A program made the position numbers and the translations under genes. Shown here in pieces: positions 1-6,728 of a stretch of 9,458 bases of DNA (its first letter is position 1; each line of letters begins with the position of its first letter). The notes beneath the pieces were generated by a model. That model was not told where the DNA came from. It made no database searches and saw nothing but the letters and a program-made list of their open reading frames with translations. Source of the DNA: CAZCAQ01 sp964563965 (lineage in GTDB: Bacteria > Patescibacteriota > WWE3 > UBA101185 > UBA10185); contig CAZLZI010000040.1 of assembly GCA_964563965.1 (NCBI GenBank), forward strand, positions 1 through 9,458. The letters run 5' to 3'.

Positions 1-6
1 TATTAT
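1..6 (+). promoter_or_regulatory. Putative -10 box of the ftsK promoter, leaderless arrangement
   Basis: TATTAT at the very start of the window is one mismatch from the TATAAT consensus. Seven bases separate it from the ATG at 14, so a standard start point would fall at or next to the A of the start codon, giving a leaderless transcript. There is no Shine-Dalgarno sequence in the short stretch between. The -35 region lies outside the window, so this rests on one hexamer and on the same spacing seen upstream of 6729. Confidence 0.4.
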
Positions 7-13
7 GTGATTA

Positions 14-2317
14 ATGTCCGCTAAACGAGGTAGAAAAAAGAAGCTTAAATTAAATTTCGATTCTGGTATTTTCAAATCTTTCTTTGCTATCGGCTTATTT
101 ATAACTGGAGCTTTAGCCCTAATTTCTTTTTTAGCTCCTGACTATTCACTCAATCGGCAAATAAATGAATCACTTAGGCATTTTATGGGTTTTGCAGCTA
201 TCTTTTTACCATTTATCTTTATGCTCATTTCTTTGTTTCTTATTGAAGCAGTGAGGCCAAAGTTTGCAAATAACAAAGTACTTATAAGTCTAATTGGTCT
301 GTGCATTAGTTTTTCAGGGTTATTTCACCTGTTTTATTCTGATTCAGCTCTTGAAATGGCCGAAAACGGCTATGGTGGCGGCTTTGTTGGGTATGAGGTA
401 TCGCAGTTGCTAAGAAACACCGTATCAGTATATGGTGGGTTTGTTATTTTAGTGGGCTCTATTCTCATATTTTCTTTAATTTTATTTAATACATCGCTGG
501 ATAGCTTTTTTAGCAAAATAGCTAGTTTGAAAGCTTTTCTTGCCGAAAAGCTTCACATAAAACTGCCTTTACGTACCAAGGCGTTGAAAGATGCCAATGT
601 ATTACCACTAGAGGAAGCAATACAGACACAACAAAGCTTAGCCTTTGCTCCTAAAGAAGATCTAAATATGCTTCCCGCAACTTCTCATGAAGGTAAAAAG
701 GCAAAAATAGAGGTAATCCCAACTATGTCCGAACCACAGAATGAAAATGTGGATAGCATTGCCTCCACTTTAGAACCATCCAGTATCGTGAATTTTAATC
801 CAAGTTCTCTTCCTTACAATAACAAAGTATGGGAGTTGCCTCCGTTAGAATTATTAAATGAGCCTCTGCCGGATACTGTTGATCGAGGGGATGTGAAACA
901 AAGAGAGCAGATAATAATCAATACGCTAAAATCTTTTGGTATTAATGCACAGATGAAAGGTACAAGTTATGGCCCTACTGTTACCAGATATGCCATATTT
1001 GCCGAACAAGGTACTAAAATTACCAAGATAGCCTCTCTACAATATGATTTGGCTTTAGCTTTGGCATCTCCTACGGGTTCTGTAAGAATTGAAGCTCCTA
1101 TGCCCGGAACTCATTTTATTGGGATTGAGGTACCAAATAACACTCGAACTACTGTCTGTTTTAAAGAAGTATTTGTATCGGATGTAATGAAAAACTCCAA
1201 ATCACCACTATCCGTTGTACTTGGCAAAGATGTAGGTGGGGCACCTTTGATTTATTCCATTTCTAAAATGCCGCATTTATTAGTCGCTGGATCCACGGGT
1301 TCTGGTAAGTCTGTCTTTTTACATTCACTTATGTTTTCCTTGCTCTATAAATGCAGTCCATTAGAGTGTAAGTTTTTACTTATTGATCCGAAGCGTGTGG
1401 AGCTTGTTCATTATGCAGATATCCCTCATTTGTTAACTCCGGTTGTAACAGATGTTGATAAAGCCGCCTCGGTATTTAAATGGGCTGTTGGGGAAATGGA
1501 AAAGAGATATAAATTATTTGAAAGTGCTAGAGCAAGAAATATAGAGAGCTATAACGAGAAGGCGGGATTTCAAGCCCTCTCTTATATTGTTATAGTTGTT
1601 GATGAATTGGGTGAGATCATGGTTTCTGATCCTGCCGCAGTTGAAAAAAATATTATCAGATTAGGTCAACTTGCTAGAGCTACGGGGATTCATCTGGTAC
1701 TTACTACACAGCGTCCTTCAACTAATATCGTAACTGGCCTTATTAAAGCTAACATACCTTGTAGAATTGCCTTTAACGTCACTAGTAATACTGATTCACG
1801 CGTGGTTATTGATCAACCTGGCGCGGAAAAGTTGATGGGTAAAGGCGATATGTTATTTGTACCTCCTGATGCAGCAAAGCCTACCAGAATTCAAGGAGTT
1901 ATGATTTGGGAAGAAGAGATTAGCAGACTGGTTAATTATCTTAAAAATTCTGGTTTTGGTACCTCGTACGAAGAGAGTATATTTGATAAAGCTCCTTCTA
2001 ACACGGGTATGGGAGGAACTTCGTCTAGTGATAAAGATGATTTGTTTGATGAAGCCTCAGATTTAGTGCAGAGTACAGGACGTGCCTCAGCTACTTTTCT
2101 TCAACGTAGATTATCAATTGGCTATTCTCGTGCTGCTCGGATACTTGATGAACTTGAAGATGCAGGTATAATTGGTCCTGCACGTGGTAGTAAGCCTAGA
2201 GAAATACTAATTGGTGGTACTCCTATTCCAAGTGTAGATGATATAGAAGAGGAGCACACCTTTCCCACTGCCCCAACATTAGATCATGAAAACAGTAAGT
2301 CAAATTCTTTCTTCTGA
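14..2317 (+). CDS. ftsK: DNA translocase FtsK/SpoIIIE family
   Basis: This is a septum-anchored, ATP-driven double-stranded DNA pump that clears and orients chromosome termini during division. The 767 residues show the full FtsK order. A basic N-terminus is followed by four predicted membrane helices at about 20-41, 58-80, 87-107 and 135-158. A linker of about 120 residues precedes the alpha domain at about 295-390. The RecA-like motor has Walker A GSTGSGKS (426-433), Walker B IVIVVDEL (525-532) and the TTQRPS motif (564-569). A C-terminal winged-helix gamma domain spans about 675-735 and includes SRAARILDELE. All expected motifs are present, so it should be active; it is short compared with E. 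coli FtsK because the linker is short. ATG at 14 is chosen because it opens the basic cytoplasmic tail and sits just after a -10-like hexamer. The next gene begins inside its last 32 bases. The family call is firm; orienting sequences for the gamma domain were not identified. Confidence 0.97.
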   Translation: MSAKRGRKKKLKLNFDSGIFKSFFAIGLFITGALALISFLAPDYSLNRQINESLRHFMGFAAIFLPFIFMLISLFLIEAVRPKFANNKVLISLIGLCISFSGLFHLFYSDSALEMAENGYGGGFVGYEVSQLLRNTVSVYGGFVILVGSILIFSLILFNTSLDSFFSKIASLKAFLAEKLHIKLPLRTKALKDANVLPLEEAIQTQQSLAFAPKEDLNMLPATSHEGKKAKIEVIPTMSEPQNENVDSIASTLEPSSIVNFNPSSLPYNNKVWELPPLELLNEPLPDTVDRGDVKQREQIIINTLKSFGINAQMKGTSYGPTVTRYAIFAEQGTKITKIASLQYDLALALASPTGSVRIEAPMPGTHFIGIEVPNNTRTTVCFKEVFVSDVMKNSKSPLSVVLGKDVGGAPLIYSISKMPHLLVAGSTGSGKSVFLHSLMFSLLYKCSPLECKFLLIDPKRVELVHYADIPHLLTPVVTDVDKAASVFKWAVGEMEKRYKLFESARARNIESYNEKAGFQALSYIVIVVDELGEIMVSDPAAVEKNIIRLGQLARATGIHLVLTTQRPSTNIVTGLIKANIPCRIAFNVTSNTDSRVVIDQPGAEKLMGKGDMLFVPPDAAKPTRIQGVMIWEEEISRLVNYLKNSGFGTSYEESIFDKAPSNTGMGGTSSSDKDDLFDEASDLVQSTGRASATFLQRRLSIGYSRAARILDELEDAGIIGPARGSKPREILIGGTPIPSVDDIEEEHTFPTAPTLDHENSKSNSFF

Positions 2318-3008
2318 ACGTAAAAGAAAAAAATGGACTTTAGACGAAGTCTACAAGTTTACTAAAATAAACCCAGTATATATAAAAGCGTTAGAAAGCG
2401 GAGATTACGCTGCTTTTAACGGTAAAGTACATGCGAAGGGGTTTCTTAAGATATATGCTCAATTCCTTGAACTAGACATAGATGAGTTACTAGCTTTTTG
2501 GAGGCGCGAATATGAAGGTGAATATGAACGTGGTCTACGAGGGAAGAAGTTAACATATTTAAAACAAAGTATTTTCCCAAATTTGTTAAGACTATCTCTT
2601 GGGTATAAGAGTATTTCGGTATTAGTTGCAGCTATATTAGTTACTGGTTTTTTCTCATATATTTTATATCAATATAATAAATATTCTGGCGATCCTATTC
2701 TTATTGTCGCTTCTCCTAAAGATGGACAACGAGTTAAAACAAACTTTGTTGATGTAGCAGGTAATACTGAAGCAGAGTCAGAAATCTATCTTAATAATCA
2801 AAGTATACCGCTGGATGAAAGAGGGAACTTTTCAACGGTAATTCAGCTTACAAAAGGTGTAAATGTTCTAACCTTCAGTGTTAAAAACAGATTAGGTAGT
2901 GTCACTACCAAGAAAATAACAGTAAACTATAAACCCGATCAAGAGACACCTCTAATTACCAATGAACAGGAGTCCTCTCAATCTACGCCACCCTCTCCTA
3001 ACCGTTGA
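2286..3008 (+). CDS. RodZ-like HTH membrane protein with extracytoplasmic Ig-like domain
   Basis: This is a 240-residue single-pass membrane protein. Residues 1-75 form a RodZ-type helix-turn-helix, with the pattern LSSERKRKKWTLDEV, then INPVYIKALESGDY, then a KGFLKIYAQFLELD segment typical of the HTH_25 family. A membrane helix lies at about 109-130. Residues 136-216 look like a beta-rich Ig-like domain (SPKDGQRVKTNFVDVAGNTE and a GVNVLTFSVKN strand). The last 25 residues are a Ser/Pro/Glu-rich tail. RodZ proteins link MreB to the wall machinery and help set cell shape; that role is inferred here from architecture. The ATG overlaps the end of ftsK by 32 bases and has no clear Shine-Dalgarno, so expression is probably coupled to ftsK. 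The HTH may serve protein contacts rather than DNA binding. Confidence is high for the architecture and moderate for the rodZ role. Confidence 0.85.
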   Translation: MKTVSQILSSERKRKKWTLDEVYKFTKINPVYIKALESGDYAAFNGKVHAKGFLKIYAQFLELDIDELLAFWRREYEGEYERGLRGKKLTYLKQSIFPNLLRLSLGYKSISVLVAAILVTGFFSYILYQYNKYSGDPILIVASPKDGQRVKTNFVDVAGNTEAESEIYLNNQSIPLDERGNFSTVIQLTKGVNVLTFSVKNRLGSVTTKKITVNYKPDQETPLITNEQESSQSTPPSPNR

Positions 3009-3034
3009 CTATGTAGGGTAGAAATGGGATACTT
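3005..3034 (+). promoter_or_regulatory. Possible sigma-70-type promoter for the ytxG/ytxH-like pair
   Basis: TTGACT at 3005-3010 (5/6 match to the -35 consensus) is separated by 18 bases from GATACT at 3029-3034 (4/6 match to TATAAT). The -35 overlaps the TGA stop of the upstream gene (3006-3008). Transcription would start near 3041, leaving a leader that contains the hairpin at 3047-3076. It is supported by sequence match alone. Confidence 0.35.
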
Positions 3035-3046
3035 TACTTAGAAATT

Positions 3047-3076
3047 GATTGTTAGTTCTGCCCCGAACAATTAATC
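3047..3076 (+). other. Intergenic hairpin in the leader of the ytxG-like gene
   Basis: The arms 3047-3058 (GATTGTTAGTTC) and 3065-3076 (GAACAATTAATC) pair over 12 positions around the loop TGCCCC: nine Watson-Crick pairs, one G-T pair and two mismatches. No T-run follows, so it is a poor fit to an intrinsic terminator. It sits between a possible promoter and the start codon of the next gene, so it may be a 5'-leader structure or an attenuating or processing site. Its function is unknown. Confidence 0.4.
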
Positions 3077-3104
3077 TTGCTCGGTGCCACTAAAGAAATT
3101 ATTA

Positions 3105-3407
3105 ATGGATATTCAACTTGTTTTAGTCATAATACTCGCTCTTCTTACTATCAACGTACTTATAGTTGGTATTTATGTTGTTTTTGTATTAAAAGACTTC
3201 AGAACCACTATTAAAAAAACTAACGAGGTTTTAGATGGTGTCACTAGCGTCACCCATGCTGCGAGCAGTATGGCCAATGCACTTACTTCTCCCATTTCTT
3301 CCATTGCAAGTTTTGCAAATGTAGTCACAGGAAGTTTTAACGCTGTACGTTCGATTAGATCACTTATTCATGCGCCTGAAAAATTGGAGGATGACAGTGA
3401 TGTGTGA
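3105..3407 (+). CDS. Small single-pass membrane protein, YtxG-like (DUF948 type)
   Basis: This is a protein of about 100 residues that begins MDIQLVLVIILALLTINVL. One strongly hydrophobic helix at about residues 4-29 is followed by a charged stretch (LKDFRTTIKKTNEVLDGV) and an amphipathic, Ser/Ala-rich helical region. This resembles the DUF948/YtxG pattern of an N-terminal membrane anchor with a cytoplasmic helical tail. In Bacillus, ytxG precedes ytxH in the ytxGHJ general-stress operon. Here the next gene, overlapping by 8 bases, is a YtxH-domain protein, which strengthens the call. ATG at 3105 is preferred because the protein then starts right before the anchor; an in-frame GTG at 3084 would add MPLKKLL and cannot be excluded. 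There is no convincing Shine-Dalgarno at either. The molecular function of the family is not established. Confidence 0.75.
   Translation: MDIQLVLVIILALLTINVLIVGIYVVFVLKDFRTTIKKTNEVLDGVTSVTHAASSMANALTSPISSIASFANVVTGSFNAVRSIRSLIHAPEKLEDDSDV
3386..3390 (+). promoter_or_regulatory. Strong Shine-Dalgarno that sets the start of the ytxH-like gene
   Basis: GGAGG at 3386-3390 lies inside the end of the preceding gene, 9 bases before ATG 3400 and immediately before ATG 3391. The spacing favours 3400, or GTG 3397, over the longer in-frame ATG at 3370, which lies upstream of the motif. It is the only strong Shine-Dalgarno I see in the window. Confidence 0.6.
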
Positions 3408-3795
3408 GAAAAAAAATGATAATACAACTGGGTTTGTTGCAGGTGCCGTAGTAGGTGCTTTAGTTGGTGCAGTTGCTGCACTCTTTCTTAGTCCCACTTC
3501 CCCTGAAGATAATCGAAAGAAACTTTCTGATACAGCAAAGAAGTATAAAGATAAAGGTAACAAAGCATTTGATGTGTTAAAAGTAAATGTTGAAGAAAGA
3601 GTCGAACCTGTACTTACACAGGTTGAGCAAAAGCTTAAACCCTTTATAGATCAAGTATCCCGTGTTGAACAAGTGGTAGAAGATATGTCGGAAAAGGTGC
3701 AACAACTTATTGTTCCAGAGAGTGAAAATCCCCAAGAAACAGACTCTCAAGCTAACGGCAATAAGAAGCGCTTTTTTAAAGGAACCCGTAAGTAG
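3400..3795 (+). CDS. YtxH domain-containing protein
   Basis: From ATG 3400 this is a 131-residue protein. A short basic start (MCEKKNDNTTG) is followed by a glycine/alanine-rich membrane or membrane-associated helix, FVAGAVVGALVGAVAALFL (about residues 12-30). Next comes LSPTSPEDNRKKL and a long, highly charged, probably coiled-coil helix to about residue 105, then a polar tail. This is the classic YtxH layout (gas-vesicle-like / general-stress family) with the conserved G-x-x-x-G packing and SP.S.E..RKKL region. The biochemical role is unknown; it may act with the YtxG-like partner at the membrane. The start at 3400 overlaps the upstream stop by 8 bases and has a good Shine-Dalgarno. A longer frame back to 3370 exists but would place the Shine-Dalgarno inside the gene. 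The pair is probably cotranscribed. Confidence 0.85.
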   Translation: MCEKKNDNTTGFVAGAVVGALVGAVAALFLSPTSPEDNRKKLSDTAKKYKDKGNKAFDVLKVNVEERVEPVLTQVEQKLKPFIDQVSRVEQVVEDMSEKVQQLIVPESENPQETDSQANGNKKRFFKGTRK

Positions 3796-3810
3796 TTTTT
3801 TTCTTCTTTT

Positions 3811-3819
3811 TGGTATACT
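3811..3819 (+). promoter_or_regulatory. Extended -10 promoter for the small protein and coupling ATPase
   Basis: TGG followed by TATACT (3814-3819) is an extended -10 element with a 5/6 match to TATAAT. It lies 11 bases before the ATG at 3831, so the transcript would have a leader of about 4-5 bases or none. No good -35 is visible in the T-rich stretch upstream, as is often the case with extended -10 promoters. It would give the 3831-6636 gene pair its own transcription unit. Confidence 0.5.
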
Positions 3820-3830
3820 ACAATATCCTT

Positions 3831-4211
3831 ATGGTTGATCCTAATCTAAATGATGATACGCAAAATCAGCAAGATCCTGTAGTATCTGTACCCATTAGTT
3901 CAGAAAAAGGGATTTTTTCACAGGAGATGAGTACTGAGTCTGATAGCAATACCGTAGAAGCTCCTCCCGTCTTTGAGGTTCTAAGAAAGCAAGAAAGTCC
4001 TGCAACCGGTCCTGTTTCAGTCCAACCTGATGACCCTGTCCAAGACACTTCATCAGTACTTAGTCATGTTGTTGATTTAAGACGTAAACCAGCCATACCA
4101 GTCCCAAAACCCATCAGAGCTATCTTGCCTTCATCTGATGGTCCAACAAAATTTGCAGCTGATACTGAACACGACTTTATAACAAGTATAAAGGCTAGTC
4201 ATGGCAATTAA
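3831..4211 (+). CDS. Hypothetical disordered Pro/acid-rich protein upstream of the coupling ATPase
   Basis: I do not recognise this 126-residue protein. It is rich in Asp, Glu, Ser, Pro and Gln, has no membrane helix or signal peptide, and looks mostly disordered through about residue 75. A short basic, proline-rich stretch (VVDLRRKPAIPVPKPIRAIL, about 80-100) then leads to a polar C-terminus. ATG 3831 is preferred; the in-frame TTG at 3810 lies upstream of the extended -10 box and would not be in a transcript from that promoter. Its last 11 bases overlap the start of the ATPase gene, so translational coupling is likely and it may be a partner or adaptor of that ATPase. That role is inference from position only. 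The frame is open across the full interval, and the overlap supports a real gene. Confidence 0.65.
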   Translation: MVDPNLNDDTQNQQDPVVSVPISSEKGIFSQEMSTESDSNTVEAPPVFEVLRKQESPATGPVSVQPDDPVQDTSSVLSHVVDLRRKPAIPVPKPIRAILPSSDGPTKFAADTEHDFITSIKASHGN

Positions 4212-6636
4212 CGAAGTTTTATATACCATATTTTGGCTATTTATTTATTCACTTTTTCTAGTAGTACTCGTTATAGGTATAGTTGTTGCCTTTTTAAGAT
4301 CTAGACAAAAGAAAAATGAGTATGAAAGTATGCATAAGCTTACCTTTATGCAAATTAAAGTTCCCCAGCAAAACGAAATTGAAATTGCAGAGGCGGAACA
4401 AATGTTTGCAGGTTTTATGGGCTTTAAAAGATCACTCTTTTCTTCTTTTACCAAACATGCCTATACCCTTTCTTTTGAAATTATTTCAAAAAAGGAAGGT
4501 ATAGCATTCTATGCTGTTGTACCTGATGAATTAGCATTGCATGTTGAAAAACAAATAAATGCTGCATACCCAACCGCCGAAATTGATATTATTGATCCTC
4601 AACAAATTTGGGATAGAGGGTCGCATACTTCAATTATGGAATTAAAACTTGCAGGTCCGGAATACTACCCGATTAAAACGTATGCAGATATGAAAACAGA
4701 TACACTCAATGTCATTACCTCTTCATTGAGTAAGCTTGGCAGTGAGGATGTGGTGGCAATTCAATATATTTTGCGACCTGCCGGGTTTGCTTGGAGACGC
4801 GCTGGCAAGGCATTCATACACAGTGTTAAACGCAAAAATGCTTCTGATAAACCGACTAAAATTGATGATAATTTTTTACAGGGTATTGATAAAAAGACTA
4901 ACAAGTCCGCATTTGATGTAGTTATTAGAATTGTAGCTATATCAGATAATCTGGTTTCAGCAGATTCCCATACTAGGTCTGTTGAAACAGCTTTTGAGCA
5001 GTTTACAGATGTTTCCTATAATAAATTTAAATCCAGAAAATATCATATCAATCAATTCATTAAGGATTTTATATATAGGAGAGTAAGCTTTTATTCATTG
5101 TATATACCTATTCTTGAGTATAAATTATGTGGTAACGCCTCTGTCCTTAATATTGAGGAAATGGCAACTATTTTTCATTTCCCAAATAAAAATGTTACAA
5201 CCCCTGGTATTGCATGGTTAGGTGCAAGGCGGTCGTTTGCACCTTCTAACATCCCAGCTGAGGGCTTGTTTTTAGGAACTAGTGCTTTTAGAAACCAAAG
5301 AAGGGATATTTATATACGAGAAGATGATAGACGACGGCATATGTATATCATTGGCCAGACTGGTACAGGAAAATCACAATATATGAGAGCCATGGCACAG
5401 CAAGATATCAACGAAGGTAAAGGTGTTGCTTTTATTGATCCCCATGGTACAGAAATAGCAGCTTTACTTGAAAGAATACCAGAACATCGAGTTGATGATG
5501 TGATACTTTTTGATGCTTCAGATTATGAAAGACCACTTGGGTTCAATATCTTAGAAGCTAATAATGAAGAGCAGAAGAATATGATTATTAATGCTTTTAT
5601 TGCTTTGTTATATAAACTCTACGACCCCAATCACACAGGTATAATTGGTCCGCAACTTGAGCGAGCCGTTCGTAACATCATGCTGACTGCGATGTATGAT
5701 AAAGAAAGCACTATGATTGATGTGCTTCGCATGATTATAGATCAGCAGTACTATAAAAAGTTCTTACCCATTGTTGAAGACCCGCTTGTTAAAAGATATT
5801 GGCTTGATGAAATCGCAAAAACGTCAGATTTTCACAAAAGCGAAAAGATGGGGTATTTTGTATCTAAGTTTGATAGGTTTGTAACAGAGCGTATTATGAG
5901 AAATATAATAGCGCAGCCCGTGAGTTCATTAAATTTTTCAACAATAATGGCTGAAAAAAAGATTCTGCTTGTAGATTTGTCAAAAGGGAAGATAGGGGAG
6001 GAGAATGCAATCTTCTTAGGTCTGCTGTTTGTACCACGTATACTTATGGCAGCATTTGAACGTGTGAACCAGTTGAATAAAGATGCTATTCCAGATTTCT
6101 ATTTATATGTTGATGAGTTTCAGAACTTTTCAACTCCTGATTTTGCAACTATTTTGTCAGAAGCACGCAAGTATAAGCTCAATTTAACTGTTGCTAATCA
6201 GTTCATTTCACAATTGTCCGATGAAATTAAGAATGCAGTCTTTGGAAATGTGGGAACACTTGTGTCTTTTAGAGTGGGATTAGATGATGCGGATTATCTT
6301 GAAACACAATTTACCCCAACTTTTGATAAGAATGATTTGATTAATCTACCAATGGGTAATTGCTATATGAGGTTACTTGTTAAAGGCCAACCAACATCCC
6401 CCTTTTCAATGAATGTTGAGTGGGATGTTCAGAAGGACGATTTGTCTCAAAGATATTCAACAATAGCTCCATCTAGGAATATGGCATTAAGGATAAAAGA
6501 GTTATCAAGGCAAAAATATGGTAGACCTATTTCAGAAGTAGAAGCATATATCTCTAAGCGGGCAGGATTTGATGAGCCTAAACCTGAAGCTCCTTCTCCA
6601 CAAGCTACAGAGAGAAAGAAGTTTATTCCGTTCTAG
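4201..6636 (+). CDS. VirD4/TraG-like type IV secretion coupling ATPase, membrane-anchored
   Basis: This 811-residue protein has one N-terminal membrane helix (about 7-32, ending FLRSRQKK). A region of about 300 residues that I cannot assign to a named domain follows, and then a RecA-like motor. Walker A is GQTGTGKS (385-392), followed by FIDPHGTE. Walker B is YLYVDE (634-639), leading into FQNFSTPDFATILSEARKY and a TVANQFISQL segment, as in VirD4/TraG/TrwB-type proteins with a TraM-recognition-like region. Such ATPases feed DNA or protein substrates into a secretion channel at the inner membrane. No VirB4, relaxase or pilin gene is in this window, so a conjugative role cannot be concluded; proteins of this type are widespread in Patescibacteria. 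The ATG overlaps the upstream gene by 11 bases, with a weak AAGG (4191-4194) six bases before it. The tail ends ERKKFIPF, and residues 765-811 are duplicated exactly at 9151-9294. Confidence 0.88.
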   Translation: MAINEVLYTIFWLFIYSLFLVVLVIGIVVAFLRSRQKKNEYESMHKLTFMQIKVPQQNEIEIAEAEQMFAGFMGFKRSLFSSFTKHAYTLSFEIISKKEGIAFYAVVPDELALHVEKQINAAYPTAEIDIIDPQQIWDRGSHTSIMELKLAGPEYYPIKTYADMKTDTLNVITSSLSKLGSEDVVAIQYILRPAGFAWRRAGKAFIHSVKRKNASDKPTKIDDNFLQGIDKKTNKSAFDVVIRIVAISDNLVSADSHTRSVETAFEQFTDVSYNKFKSRKYHINQFIKDFIYRRVSFYSLYIPILEYKLCGNASVLNIEEMATIFHFPNKNVTTPGIAWLGARRSFAPSNIPAEGLFLGTSAFRNQRRDIYIREDDRRRHMYIIGQTGTGKSQYMRAMAQQDINEGKGVAFIDPHGTEIAALLERIPEHRVDDVILFDASDYERPLGFNILEANNEEQKNMIINAFIALLYKLYDPNHTGIIGPQLERAVRNIMLTAMYDKESTMIDVLRMIIDQQYYKKFLPIVEDPLVKRYWLDEIAKTSDFHKSEKMGYFVSKFDRFVTERIMRNIIAQPVSSLNFSTIMAEKKILLVDLSKGKIGEENAIFLGLLFVPRILMAAFERVNQLNKDAIPDFYLYVDEFQNFSTPDFATILSEARKYKLNLTVANQFISQLSDEIKNAVFGNVGTLVSFRVGLDDADYLETQFTPTFDKNDLINLPMGNCYMRLLVKGQPTSPFSMNVEWDVQKDDLSQRYSTIAPSRNMALRIKELSRQKYGRPISEVEAYISKRAGFDEPKPEAPSPQATERKKFIPF

Positions 6637-6638
6637 TA
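6493..6638 (+). repeat. 146-bp perfect direct repeat, copy 1 (3' end of the coupling ATPase gene)
   Basis: It is identical base for base with 9151-9296 (offset 2658). It comprises codons 765-811 and the stop TAG of the ATPase gene, plus two bases. On the left, identity stops at once (6492 G versus 9150 T). On the right it decays into weaker similarity that can be followed for about 75-90 bp. The two copies bracket the glycosyltransferase gene. Confidence 0.97.
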
Positions 6639-6691
6639 TTCCATGGTTAGTCTAATTGCATAGTTTGCAGATCATCTCTTTAACCGTGCTT

Positions 6692-6720
6692 TTGAAAGAT
6701 TTGTCATATTAAGGTAAAAT
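6692..6720 (+). promoter_or_regulatory. Sigma-70-type promoter of the glycosyltransferase gene, leaderless
   Basis: TTGAAA (6692-6697) and TAAAAT (6715-6720) are separated by exactly 17 bases, and each differs from consensus at one position. The predicted start point, about 7 bases downstream, falls at 6727-6728, immediately before the ATG at 6729. The transcript would therefore be leaderless or have a leader of one or two bases. It is the best-matching promoter in the window. Confidence 0.65.
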
Positions 6721-6728
6721 GTCGGACT

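Noticed and set aside
3370..3399. Upstream ATG at 3370 as the start of the YtxH-like protein
   Set aside because: It lies before the GGAGG at 3386-3390, and the added residues do not resemble the usual start of YtxH proteins; 3400 fits spacing and family pattern better.
3360..3563. Minus-strand frame opposite the YtxH-like gene
   Set aside because: It is the complement of a well-supported gene, with low-complexity Ala/Thr/Pro composition that mirrors the Gly/Ala helix codons.
3810..3830. TTG at 3810 as the start of the small disordered protein
   Set aside because: It overlaps the extended -10 element at 3811-3819, so a transcript from that promoter would not contain it; ATG 3831 fits.
6637..6691. 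Terminator after the coupling ATPase gene
   Set aside because: Only a 4-bp TGCA/TGCA stem is visible, with no T-run, so there is no supportable intrinsic terminator.
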